Below are positions 50,864-57,635 of a stretch of DNA of 57,635 nucleotides, piece by piece. Numbering within the stretch: position 1 is the first letter of the stretch; each line of letters starts with the position of its first letter. The DNA is from CAZFMJ01 sp964520045 (GTDB lineage: Bacteria; Elusimicrobiota; Elusimicrobia; Elusimicrobiales; CAZFMJ01). A program made the translations under genes and the position numbers. The stretch is taken from assembly GCA_964520045.1 (NCBI GenBank), contig CAZFMJ010000008.1, positions 1-57,635 on the forward strand, read 5' to 3'. A model generated the notes under the pieces. That model searched no databases. It had not been told where the DNA came from and worked only from the letters and a program-made list of their open reading frames with translations.

Positions 50864-52601
50864 GTTTTCGGACTGCAAACCTGATTTAAAAGCCGTGGTT
50901 TATCACGGCTTATTTATTTTAGGCCTCCTTTTTGCTGTTTCAGTATTTTTTCTCCCCATTATTAACCCCGATATTTTCTGGCATCTTTCCGCAGGGCGCA
51001 GCATGCTGAGCGGGAACGGCATCCCCTCTCATGATTTTCTTTCATGGACTCGCGAAAATTCTCCATGGATAGATTTTGAATGGCTGACCCAGATTATATA
51101 CCACCGCGCATATTCATCGGCCGGATTTAAAGGCCTGCTTTTCTTAAAAGCTCTGATATTATCCGCTTCTCTATTATTTTTCGTATCGGTTATGCGGCTT
51201 TACGGCCTTTGGAATTTTTTGTTTTTGGCAATACCTTTATGGTCGGCCGGCCTTCTGCCTAATCTGGATTTGCGGCCCGAAAATTTCACGCTCCTGTTTT
51301 TTTCAGCGGAAATTTACATTCTGGAACGGCTCAGACTGGGAAAACTGCCCTGGGGAATATGGAAATTTTCCATATTTTTCACCGGCTTCTTCGCGTTATG
51401 GGCGAATCTTCACGCGGGTTTTGCCAGCGGGCTTGCGCTGCTGGCTTTATATTCCCTGGGCGAATTTCTTTCCGCAAAACCCTCCACCGCAGGTAAGCCT
51501 CCCCCCGCCGCGCTCTTTTCCAAAACAATATGTCTTTGCGCCGGCCTGTTATGCGGATTCGCCGGAACACTGCTTAATGCCTACGGCTGGAAGATATATT
51601 CGGTTTTATTCCTGCATATCGGTCTTATGAATAATATGCGGAATTTTATAACGGAGTGGCGGCCGTCGCAGTTCTCAAATCAGTACCAAATTTATTATTG
51701 GATATTTATGTTTTCGGCTTTTTTCGCCGTCTTATTGCGGACACTTAAAACAAAAACTTTCACGTATTCCCATATTCTGGTTCTGCTTTTTTTCGCCCCT
51801 GCTTCGGCCATGCATTCCCGAAACACCTTTTTTATGGTCATGACGGCCCTTCCGTATACGGCCTATGCGCTGTCCGGAATGAATTGGACCGGCAAAAAAA
51901 TCAACACCCTAAAACTTGTCTGCTCTTTGATCTTTATCGCGGTGATCATGGACAGATGCCTGTTTTTAAAAAAGGAAATGACATATACCTCATGGCTGCC
52001 GAAATATGCCCCCGCGGGAGCATCGAATTTTTTAATACACAATGCCGGAGCAATGAAAAACCTGCGCATGTACAACCCATGGACATGGGGCGGGTATCTG
52101 GGATACAAGCTTTATCCTGATTATAAAATTTTTGCGGACGGCAGATATATTTTTCATAAATATCTTGAGGAACCGGTTCTTTCCATGCAAAGCCCTCAGG
52201 CATGGGAAAGCTTTCTGCGTAAATATAATTTCCAGCTTGTGCTTCTTGACCGCGCAAAAACCAAATCCAGCATGTCCCGCATCACGAAAACAGGAAGAAT
52301 GGAAAGTTTTTTAAGGCCTTTTTATTTATTTTATATGCCCAAAGAAACATGGGCGCTTGTATATTGGGACAGCAAATCTCTGGTTTTTGTCAAAAGAAAT
52401 TCTTTGGATAAAGACCTGCTAAAAAAACATGAGTTCGAGTTCCTGCGTCCGGATGATTTTCCCGCGGTTGCGGCGATGCTGGAAGAAAAGGAAATCTCTT
52501 CTGATAAAATAAAAAAAGAAATTGGAATTTACTTGAGGACATGTACGAAGGATTGCGGAAAATCCGCGCAGGAAGCAATTTCCTTACTGCCCCCAATATA
52601 G
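50841..52601 (+). CDS. Large multi-pass membrane protein, GT-C-like
   Basis: About 586 residues with ten or more hydrophobic helices in the first 400 and a soluble C-terminal part. The first outer loop has INPDIFWHLSAGRSMLSGNG and SPWIDFEWLTQI, a pattern seen in a widespread family of GT39/GT-C-like proteins of unassigned substrate. I set the start at the GTG 50841, inside the last 23 bases of rpmB; a GTG at 50895 is possible, while the in-frame ATG at 50649 would span all of rpmB in another frame and is rejected. Neither GTG has a good ribosome site. It may act with the GT39 gene in envelope glycosylation. Confidence 0.75.
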   Translation: MLSDRLNRFSDCKPDLKAVVYHGLFILGLLFAVSVFFLPIINPDIFWHLSAGRSMLSGNGIPSHDFLSWTRENSPWIDFEWLTQIIYHRAYSSAGFKGLLFLKALILSASLLFFVSVMRLYGLWNFLFLAIPLWSAGLLPNLDLRPENFTLLFFSAEIYILERLRLGKLPWGIWKFSIFFTGFFALWANLHAGFASGLALLALYSLGEFLSAKPSTAGKPPPAALFSKTICLCAGLLCGFAGTLLNAYGWKIYSVLFLHIGLMNNMRNFITEWRPSQFSNQYQIYYWIFMFSAFFAVLLRTLKTKTFTYSHILVLLFFAPASAMHSRNTFFMVMTALPYTAYALSGMNWTGKKINTLKLVCSLIFIAVIMDRCLFLKKEMTYTSWLPKYAPAGASNFLIHNAGAMKNLRMYNPWTWGGYLGYKLYPDYKIFADGRYIFHKYLEEPVLSMQSPQAWESFLRKYNFQLVLLDRAKTKSSMSRITKTGRMESFLRPFYLFYMPKETWALVYWDSKSLVFVKRNSLDKDLLKKHEFEFLRPDDFPAVAAMLEEKEISSDKIKKEIGIYLRTCTKDCGKSAQEAISLLPPI

Positions 52602-52603
52602 GG

Positions 52604-52687
52604 AAAAGTCTCCAATCAGACCATACATGGGAAAGCGCAGTTTGGAGATTTGGCGACTTGAATCTGATTTGGCAACTGGGGACTTTT
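52604..52687. terminator. Possible bidirectional terminator between convergent genes
   Basis: AAAAGTCTCC and AATCAG (52604-52619) pair with CTGATT and GGGGACTTTT (52664-52687), with an eight-base bulge; the plus strand ends in a T run (52684-52688) and the minus strand in AAAA/TTTT. The interior carries two copies of GATTTGGC(G/A)ACT (52647 and 52666). It sits exactly between the membrane protein and the C11 peptidase, which converge. Confidence 0.35.
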
Positions 52688-52710
52688 TCTTTTGACTGAT
52701 GACTTCCGGT

Positions 52711-54183
52711 CTAGTTCAGCGACCATGCATACCGCAGAAACTCATACCACCCGCTGGCTTCGCTGAGTTCAAAATTCCGGTAATTATTGCCGATAAGACC
52801 TTCGAATTCTTCCTGAGGCATGCTTTTATACTTTACCGGCGGAAGATAAACAGCCAGCCCGTGCGCATTGTTTTTAAAAGGATTGAATAATCTGTCATGC
52901 CCCGTTACGCCGTTGCGGGCAATAAGCTCCGTGGACGCAAGAAGACCGGCTATTCCGCTTGAAACCTGTTTTAACCTGGCGGCATCCGGATCATCAGATT
53001 TAAGCTTTGACGCGTATATTTTCAGAAAATCGCCCAAATCCCCATACATGGACAACGTTTTGTCCGGGTCTGTTTCTTTCCCGAATAAATCAAACCTCAT
53101 GGCCTGACTTATAGCCGCTTTTGCCGCGGACACGTCATTCACTTTTCTTGCAAGCCCGGTCCAAACTCTAAGCGCTTGGGCAAGTCCCTGCATGGACGCG
53201 GTGCGCACTGCCGAAAGCTGGGCGCCTCTATTCATGCCGGCGTAAAAAGATGTAAACAAATCAACGATTTTTACCGCAAAAGATTCCGCATCCGCGGAAG
53301 GATTAGAAACAAGAAAACTCAGAAATTTCTCATAATCATAACCATGGGCCGGAACAACTTCCTCGGACCCCACCATGAACTCGGCATACCGCCTGACTTC
53401 ATAAGCGATTTCCGCCATCTGCATAAGACAGGCGTCCATGGCCAATATATCCACTTTTCCGGTCTGCTCCAGAATTGTTTTAATCTCAGATGTTTTGATA
53501 AAATTTCCGGTTTCATCGTCAAAAGATATGGCCTGCGAAGATATCTGGTCTTTCTTTTTGGGATCAACCCAGCCGAGTCCGTGATCCCACAGCACAAACA
53601 TATACCTCTTGGCCGGAAATTCCCGCCTGGCCCAGCTTACAAAATCAACGGCATGCAGATAATCCCCCATATCCACCCTGCCTATTGATTCGGAAATAAC
53701 AGGCGAGGTTATTTTTTGGGGGTCGGAATCCTTTTTTATCAGATATCTTCTTGAACCGCTCCAATCCCCGTCGTTATGATTATCCCCTTCCTCCTGGCCG
53801 TTCATCCTTCCCAATTCCACAACGATCTTAACTTTATCGGTCGAGCCCACGGCTTCCATTTGGTTTATATTGTAAAGTCCGGCTCCCTCCAGATTGTTCT
53901 TCCCGTTTACAAAAATCATAACCGTCCATTCCGCGATATCCGGACTGCCGAAAATTTTATTCATTACCCCGTTATAATATGCTTTAATCTGCGCCGGCAC
54001 GCTGCCGGGAACAGGCGGAATATTATCACACCCGCCCGATCCGCAAGACGCCTGACCGATATTGGTTCCGGCGATTATGTTTTTTTCTTTGCCGCCGGCG
54101 CCGTCAAAATCCAGAGCGCAGACCGATTGAGAAAACAGACTTGCCGCCGTCAGGATAACTGCAAGCATTTTATTTTTATTCAT
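52711..54183 (-). CDS. Clostripain-family (C11) cysteine peptidase, exported
   Basis: A 490-residue protein with a signal peptide (about 1-23, ending VCALD). The C11 core starts near residue 85 (EWTVMIFVNGKNNLEGAG). The catalytic His is in FVLWDHGLGWVDPK and the Cys in ILAMDACLMQMAEIAYE, followed by FMVGSEEVVPAHGYDY, all family hallmarks. A Cys-Gly-rich stretch (ASCGSGGCD, about 45-53) near the mature N-terminus could form a disulfide. AAGGGG six bases before the ATG is the ribosome site, next to a heptamer repeat. Probably an extracytoplasmic endopeptidase with Arg/Lys preference (family knowledge). Confidence 0.92.
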   Translation of the reverse strand: MNKNKMLAVILTAASLFSQSVCALDFDGAGGKEKNIIAGTNIGQASCGSGGCDNIPPVPGSVPAQIKAYYNGVMNKIFGSPDIAEWTVMIFVNGKNNLEGAGLYNINQMEAVGSTDKVKIVVELGRMNGQEEGDNHNDGDWSGSRRYLIKKDSDPQKITSPVISESIGRVDMGDYLHAVDFVSWARREFPAKRYMFVLWDHGLGWVDPKKKDQISSQAISFDDETGNFIKTSEIKTILEQTGKVDILAMDACLMQMAEIAYEVRRYAEFMVGSEEVVPAHGYDYEKFLSFLVSNPSADAESFAVKIVDLFTSFYAGMNRGAQLSAVRTASMQGLAQALRVWTGLARKVNDVSAAKAAISQAMRFDLFGKETDPDKTLSMYGDLGDFLKIYASKLKSDDPDAARLKQVSSGIAGLLASTELIARNGVTGHDRLFNPFKNNAHGLAVYLPPVKYKSMPQEEFEGLIGNNYRNFELSEASGWYEFLRYAWSLN

Positions 54184-54199
54184 TTTTTCCCCTTACGAC

Positions 54200-54235
54200 C
54201 TTCTCCCGTTTACCATCTACCTTCTACCCTCTCTT
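54200..54235 (-). repeat. Heptamer repeat, copy 4
   Basis: Minus-strand units GGTAGAT, GGTAAAC and GGGAGAA, then GGTCGTAA running into the AAGGGG ribosome site of the C11 peptidase gene 17 bases on. The repeat may therefore have shaped the translation start region of that gene. Same orientation as copies 1-3. Confidence 0.65.
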
Positions 54236-54327
54236 TCCAGTTTATCTCTTTTCCGGTTTAACCGCATGGGAATATCGGCCTATTTAAAACAGGAAAAAGG
54301 CCCACAAAAATTATAGGCCCAAAGGTC

Positions 54328-54365
54328 AAAAAAATATCCCCTGCCGTTTTTTAACGGCCGGGGAT
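54328..54365 (-). terminator. Intrinsic terminator of the atp-aspC transcript
   Basis: ATCCCC-t-GCCGTT, loop TTTT, AACGGC-c-GGGGAT (54336-54365): a 13-position stem with one mismatch. On the minus strand it is followed by TA and seven T (54334-54328). It lies 58 bases past the aminotransferase stop, so it ends the ATP synthase/aminotransferase message before the C11 peptidase gene. Confidence 0.8.
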
Positions 54366-54382
54366 TATCCTTTTACCCGTCC

Positions 54383-54408
54383 CGCCTGCCTGCTCAGGCC
54401 GGCGTTTT
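54383..54408 (+). other. Second hairpin near the terminator
   Basis: CGCCTGCCTG, 2-base loop, CAGGCCGGCG (54383-54404), stem of ten with one T/C mismatch, followed on the plus strand by TTTT. It could be a weak plus-strand terminator, or protect the 3' end of the minus-strand message. The rest of the 54184-54422 gap holds only heptamer copy 4 and the main terminator. Confidence 0.4.
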
Positions 54409-54422
54409 ATCAACGCGCGCAG

Positions 54423-55601
54423 TTAAACCTTTACCTTAGCCGAAACGGCTTTCTTAATGCGCTCCAGCGCGAGTTTTATGTTTTCAACCGAATTGGCATA
54501 GGAAAATCTTAAATACCCTTCTCCGAATTTGCCGAAACAGGCGCCCGATAGACATGCGACTCCCGCTTCGTTCAGCAGATAATCCGATAGTTCCTGCGAA
54601 TTTATTCCGGTCTTTGCCGTATTGGGAAACGCATAAAACGCCCCTTTCGGACTTCTGCAGGAAAAGCCTTCGATGGAATTAAGCCCGTCGACTATCACAT
54701 CCCTCCGTTTTTTAAATTCCGCAACCATGCTTTTCACTTCATTTTGAGGGCCGTTTAAAGCCTCTATGCATGCTATCTGCGTGAAAGTAGCCGTGCAGGA
54801 ATTGGAATTTGTCATAAGACGCGTAAGCGACGGGGCAAGCCATTTTGGAGCTATGCCGTATCCCGCGCGCCAGCCCGTCATGGCATAGGTCTTGGAAAAT
54901 CCGTCCAGTATCACGGTTCTGTCTTTCATTCCAGGAATTGCGGCGATGGAATGATGCTTGCCCTCATAAAGCACCTCGGAATAAATTTCGTCGGAAAGCA
55001 CGACGACATCGGGATATTTCTTAAGCATTGCCGCTATGCGCTCTATATCGCGGGGCTCAAGCACTCCTCCGGTGGGATTTGCCGGGGAATTGATGATTAA
55101 AAGTTTTGTTTTAGGCGTAAGAAGTTTTTCAAGCTCATTTATATCAAAGTTAAAATCATTTTCTTCCCTTATCTGCACCGGAACCGCCTTGCCTCCCATA
55201 AAATTAACTACGGATTCATAAATGGGAAATCCAGGATTTGGATAAATCACCTCATCGCCTTCATCCACAAGAGCAAGAATCGTAAAAAATATTACGGGCT
55301 TCCCCCCCGGCGTGATAACAACTTCTTCGGGATCAGCCTTGACCCCGCGCGAACGCATAATATACTCCGCGACAGCGCTGCGCGCCTCCATAAGACCGGC
55401 CGACGGACCGTAATGCGTCCAGCCTTTGTCAATCGCATTTTTTGCGGAACTTCTGATATTTTCCGGAGTGCCGAAATCCGGCTCGCCTATCTCCAGATGC
55501 ACGATATGCTTTCCCTGAGCCTCAAGTTTTTTCGCTTTAGCAAGAACTTCAAATGCCGTCTCCGTGCCCAATCTGCTCATTTTCTGCGCAAGTTTTGCCA
55601 T
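54423..55601 (-). CDS. Aspartate-type PLP-dependent aminotransferase
   Basis: A 392-residue class I aminotransferase of the aspartate aminotransferase I-gamma group. It has VHLEIGEPDFGTPENIR, THYGPSAGLMEAR, INSPANPTGGVLEP, VVLSDEIYSEVLYEG and the PLP lysine in LDGFSKTYAMTGWRAGYG, with a C-terminal YLRFSYANSVENI carrying the Arg that binds the alpha-carboxylate. AGGAG seven bases before the ATG overlaps the atpC stop, so it is translated from the atp message. Aspartate aminotransferase is the best guess; other amino acids are possible. Confidence 0.9.
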   Translation of the reverse strand: MAKLAQKMSRLGTETAFEVLAKAKKLEAQGKHIVHLEIGEPDFGTPENIRSSAKNAIDKGWTHYGPSAGLMEARSAVAEYIMRSRGVKADPEEVVITPGGKPVIFFTILALVDEGDEVIYPNPGFPIYESVVNFMGGKAVPVQIREENDFNFDINELEKLLTPKTKLLIINSPANPTGGVLEPRDIERIAAMLKKYPDVVVLSDEIYSEVLYEGKHHSIAAIPGMKDRTVILDGFSKTYAMTGWRAGYGIAPKWLAPSLTRLMTNSNSCTATFTQIACIEALNGPQNEVKSMVAEFKKRRDVIVDGLNSIEGFSCRSPKGAFYAFPNTAKTGINSQELSDYLLNEAGVACLSGACFGKFGEGYLRFSYANSVENIKLALERIKKAVSAKVKV

Positions 55602-55610
55602 AAAATTCTC

Positions 55611-56042
55611 CTATTTTTTTCTAAGTCTGCCTCCGGCGCGCTTCATATCCGCGGCGTGGATGCGCGCCGCCGCCCTGCGTATTGACGCTTGGGCGGAACT
55701 GATATCCATATCCCGGCCTCCCGACACAACCGCTTCTTTTGCCTTCTGCAAAGCCTGCCGCGCCCTTTCTATATTTACCTCTTCGGCTAATTCGGCGGTC
55801 TCAGCAAAAATCAAAATTCTGTCTTTATACATTTCCGCAAATCCCCCCGAAACAGCAAACGCGCCGGCATCATGGCCGTCGGTATATCTTAAAATACCTT
55901 CTTTAAGCTGGATAATACAGGGAGTATGTCCGGCAAGTACTCCCATTTCTCCCTCGAACGCGGGCATAACGACAAACTCCGCTTCCTTTTCCAATACCTG
56001 TTTTTCGGGAGTTATTATCTGCAGATAAAGTTTTTTAGCCAT
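55611..56042 (-). CDS. atpC: F1 ATP synthase epsilon subunit
   Basis: A 143-residue subunit of the central stalk. The N-terminal beta-sandwich has LYLQIITPEKQVLEKEAEFV, MPAFEGEMGVLAGHTPCI and FAVSGGFAEMYKDRILIFAE; the C-terminal helical hairpin is NIERARQALQKAKEA. Size is normal. Unlike its neighbours it lacks a visible ribosome site and is separated from the upstream gene by 187 bases rich in inverted repeats, so its translation relative to atpD may be set by that spacer. Confidence 0.94.
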   Translation of the reverse strand: MAKKLYLQIITPEKQVLEKEAEFVVMPAFEGEMGVLAGHTPCIIQLKEGILRYTDGHDAGAFAVSGGFAEMYKDRILIFAETAELAEEVNIERARQALQKAKEAVVSGGRDMDISSAQASIRRAAARIHAADMKRAGGRLRKK

Positions 56043-56110
56043 TTGTTTTGCAATTTACAACTACTCCTGCCGCTTAGACTGAAGATTGATGGCCCCCGAT
56101 TTGTACCTTC

Positions 56111-56211
56111 AGGCTAACAGCCTTTCCGCCACTACGACGTTGGCGCTCTCCACACTTCTTCGGCGAGCCCGCCTTGTTGTAGTGGCGGGGCCCCGCCGTG
56201 ATGTGTGGCGG
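56111..56211. repeat. Cluster of inverted repeats between the Trp-rich gene and atpC
   Basis: AGGCT-AAC-AGCCT (56111-56123); CCGCCACTAC (56126-56135) with GTAGTGGCGG (56179-56188), a perfect 10-bp stem around 43 bases; and the perfect palindrome GGCGGGGCCCCGCC (56184-56197). GCCCGCC (56167-56173) can also pair with GGCGGGC further on. Alternative pairings are mutually exclusive. No T run follows on either strand, so it does not look like a simple terminator. It may be an inserted element or an expression control within the atp operon. Confidence 0.5.
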
Positions 56212-56229
56212 GCAGGATATCTCTCTAAT

Positions 56230-56766
56230 TCAGTTCCACCACTTATTCTTCCACGCCTTGTTCCACCATGATTTCAGCGGCACAACGGTCTGCGTATGAT
56301 ACCCTTTTTCGTTAAGCTGCCACACATTTTTCCAGACTTCATCCCATGTTTTGCCGCCTGCCCATGCAAAATAATCCCAATCTCCGGGAATTGAAGCCAC
56401 GCTTGACAGCCAATTCCATTTGCCCCAATGTTTTATCTCTCCGTTAAGGTGCGGGGATTTGATAAACACCCAGCTGCCGGCGGGCCATTCCCACCACCAC
56501 TTAGGACTTTTCACCCCTTTGTATACATAATGAGTAGACGTGCCGGTCACTCCCTTTTCACCCCGTATTTCAACAACCTTTTTATAAACATCTTCCCATG
56601 ACTGAGCGTCTATCCATATAACGACATCCCATGCCCCCGTCACCATCCATGCGCCTATAGTATCATCCCAGCCCTGAGCCTTTTTCCAAAGATGTTCGCC
56701 CGTAGATCTATCAGCCTGCACCATCAGGTATGCGCTTCTCTTATTCCATTCTTTTGTATTCGGCAT
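56230..56766 (-). CDS. Trp-rich duplicated-domain protein of unknown function
   Basis: A 178-residue protein with 25 tryptophans (14%). It has two similar halves: GAWDVVIWIDAQSWEDVYKK (from residue 44) and GDWDYFAWAGGKTWDEVWKN (from residue 128). Both follow the pattern Gly-x-Trp-Asp, then a strand, then a helix with Trp-(Glu/Asp)-(Asp/Glu)-Val, and run on to a second strand (GVTGTSTHYVYKG and GYHTQTVVPLKSW). The layout recalls the ferredoxin-like ligand-binding domain of Lrp/AsnC proteins or dimeric alpha-beta barrels, without a DNA-binding part. No signal peptide is seen. AGGAGAG four to five bases before the ATG supports translation. It lies between atpD and atpC, 22 bases after atpD. Function unknown. 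Confidence 0.75.
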   Translation of the reverse strand: MPNTKEWNKRSAYLMVQADRSTGEHLWKKAQGWDDTIGAWMVTGAWDVVIWIDAQSWEDVYKKVVEIRGEKGVTGTSTHYVYKGVKSPKWWWEWPAGSWVFIKSPHLNGEIKHWGKWNWLSSVASIPGDWDYFAWAGGKTWDEVWKNVWQLNEKGYHTQTVVPLKSWWNKAWKNKWWN

Positions 56767-56788
56767 TTGCTCTCCTTTTGTAATCAGC

Positions 56789-57635
56789 TTATAAGCCTTT
56801 GGCGCGCTCTATCACTTCGTCGATCCCGCCCGCCATATAAAATGCCTGCTCCGGCAGATTGTCATACATTCCGCCGGCCAAGTCCTTAAAACTCCGTATG
56901 GTCTCTTTAAGCGTAACATATTTTCCCGGCCTTCCGGTAAACTGCTCCGCCACAAAAAAGGGCTGGGACAGGAATTTTTGTATTTTTCTGGCTCTCCCCA
57001 CGATCTTCTTATCCTCATCCGAAAGCTCGTCGATGCCCAATATGGCTATAATATCCTGAAGCTCTTTGTACCGCTGAAGTATTTTCTGCACCGAACGCGC
57101 CGTGTAATAATGCTCGTCTCCAAGCACGCGCGGATCCAGTATCCTTGAAGTGGATTCCAGCGGGTCCACGGCGGGATAAATGCCTAGTTCGGATATTTGG
57201 CGCGAAAGAACGGTTGTGGCATCCAAATGCGTGAAAGTAGTCGCCACTCCGGGGTCGGTGAGGTCATCGGCGGGCACGTATATGGCCTGAATCGAGGTGA
57301 TTGATCCCTTTTTGGTCGAGGTTATCCTCTCCTGCAGCCATCCCACTTCGGTGGTAAGCGTGGGCTGATACCCCACGGCCGAAGGCATTCTTCCCAAAAG
57401 CGCGGACACCTCCGCGTTAGCGAGCACATACCTGAACACATTGTCTATAAAAAGAAGGACGTCCTGCCCTTTCACATCCCGAAAATATTCCGCCTGCGTA
57501 AGCGCGGTAAGAGCCACGCGAGCCCTTGCTCCCGGCGGCTCGTTCATTTGGCCGTATACAAGCGCTGTTTTTGAAAGCACGGTGCTTCCGTCGGAAAGTT
57601 TTGAGTTCTGCATTTCCAGCCAAAGATCGTTTCCT
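56789..57635 (-). CDS. atpD: F1 ATP synthase beta subunit (5' end outside window)
   Basis: The C-terminal 281 or so codons of the catalytic beta subunit. Present are VYGQMNEPPGARARVALTAL, the Walker B strand VLLFIDNVFRY, ALLGRMPSAVGYQPTL, ERITSTKKGSITSIQAIYVP, ADDLTDPGVATTFTHLDATT and the DELSEED-like DELSDEDK. The P-loop half is upstream, outside the window. Normally invariant FRFTQAGSEVSAL reads FRYVLANAEVSAL and ATEMGALQERI reads TTEVGWLQERI, so it is a divergent beta subunit. It is followed by the Trp-rich gene, not directly by atpC. Confidence 0.95.
   Translation of the reverse strand, partial: GNDLWLEMQNSKLSDGSTVLSKTALVYGQMNEPPGARARVALTALTQAEYFRDVKGQDVLLFIDNVFRYVLANAEVSALLGRMPSAVGYQPTLTTEVGWLQERITSTKKGSITSIQAIYVPADDLTDPGVATTFTHLDATTVLSRQISELGIYPAVDPLESTSRILDPRVLGDEHYYTARSVQKILQRYKELQDIIAILGIDELSDEDKKIVGRARKIQKFLSQPFFVAEQFTGRPGKYVTLKETIRSFKDLAGGMYDNLPEQAFYMAGGIDEVIERAKGL

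Overview
The window is a gene-dense chromosomal stretch from a Gram-negative-type bacterium. Three things point that way: a very large surface-polysaccharide locus with flippase, initiating transferase and two ligase/polymerase-like proteins; a GDP-heptose module; and meso-DAP synthesis through LL-diaminopimelate aminotransferase. DapL, a Ycf46-like AAA ATPase, a C11 (clostripain-type) peptidase, LysM/FecR envelope proteins and abundant tiny intergenic repeats would fit an uncultivated phylum such as Elusimicrobiota or Omnitrophota. That placement is a guess; the sequence alone does not fix it. No tRNA, rRNA, insertion sequence, phage or CRISPR array was seen.

Layout. (1) 1-7000: dapL (cut by the window edge) and dapB on the minus strand, divergent from rdgB, a VanZ-like protein, a small anchored protein, a sensor histidine kinase and a LysM-FecR envelope protein. 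(2) 7040-25386, minus strand: a tightly coupled operon for a surface glycan. Read in the direction of transcription it starts with the CDP-dideoxyhexose genes rfbF, rfbG and rfbH and a two-subunit transketolase-like enzyme. Next come a GNAT acetyltransferase, a class I aminotransferase, a DegT/perosamine-type aminotransferase, a GDP-fucose-synthase-like SDR and a ColD-like dehydratase. It ends with a CgeB-type GT, a GT10, a flippase, a GT2, an O-antigen ligase/polymerase, a methyltransferase and a GT4. (3) 25387-25592: divergent control region with two perfect palindromes and a good plus-strand promoter. (4) 25593-37434, plus strand: an L-FucNAc/L-QuiNAc-type trio (RmlD-like, CapE-like, 2-epimerase), a WbuB-like GT, an initiating polyprenyl-phosphate sugar transferase, a second ligase/polymerase, rmlA, rmlC, an NDP-sugar pyrophosphorylase, a cupin isomerase and a phosphohexomutase. 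(5) 37440-48689, minus strand: an M28 peptidase, a MurC/Mpl-like ligase, a Ycf46-like ATPase, then gmhA, hddA and a three-domain HddC-GmhB-kinase fusion (together all four activities for GDP-D-glycero-D-manno-heptose), an SDR, a GT2, an FAD oxidoreductase and a nitroreductase. (6) 48706-52601: the stump of a VapC-type toxin with an intact antitoxin-like gene, then a GT39, rpmB (L28) and a large membrane protein. (7) 52711-57635, minus strand: a secreted C11 peptidase, a clear terminator, an aspartate-type aminotransferase and part of the F1 ATPase operon. A protein that is 14% tryptophan lies between atpD (cut) and atpC.

The most unusual points are: the Trp-rich duplicated protein inside the atp operon; the three-domain heptose enzyme; a transketolase pair inside a CDP-3,6-dideoxyhexose module that has no E3 reductase here; a palindromic element that supplies the N-terminus of a glycosyltransferase in frame; heptanucleotide repeats that supply stop codons and C-termini; and several promoters whose -10 box lies 6-14 bases before the start codon with no Shine-Dalgarno, suggesting leaderless or near-leaderless mRNAs.
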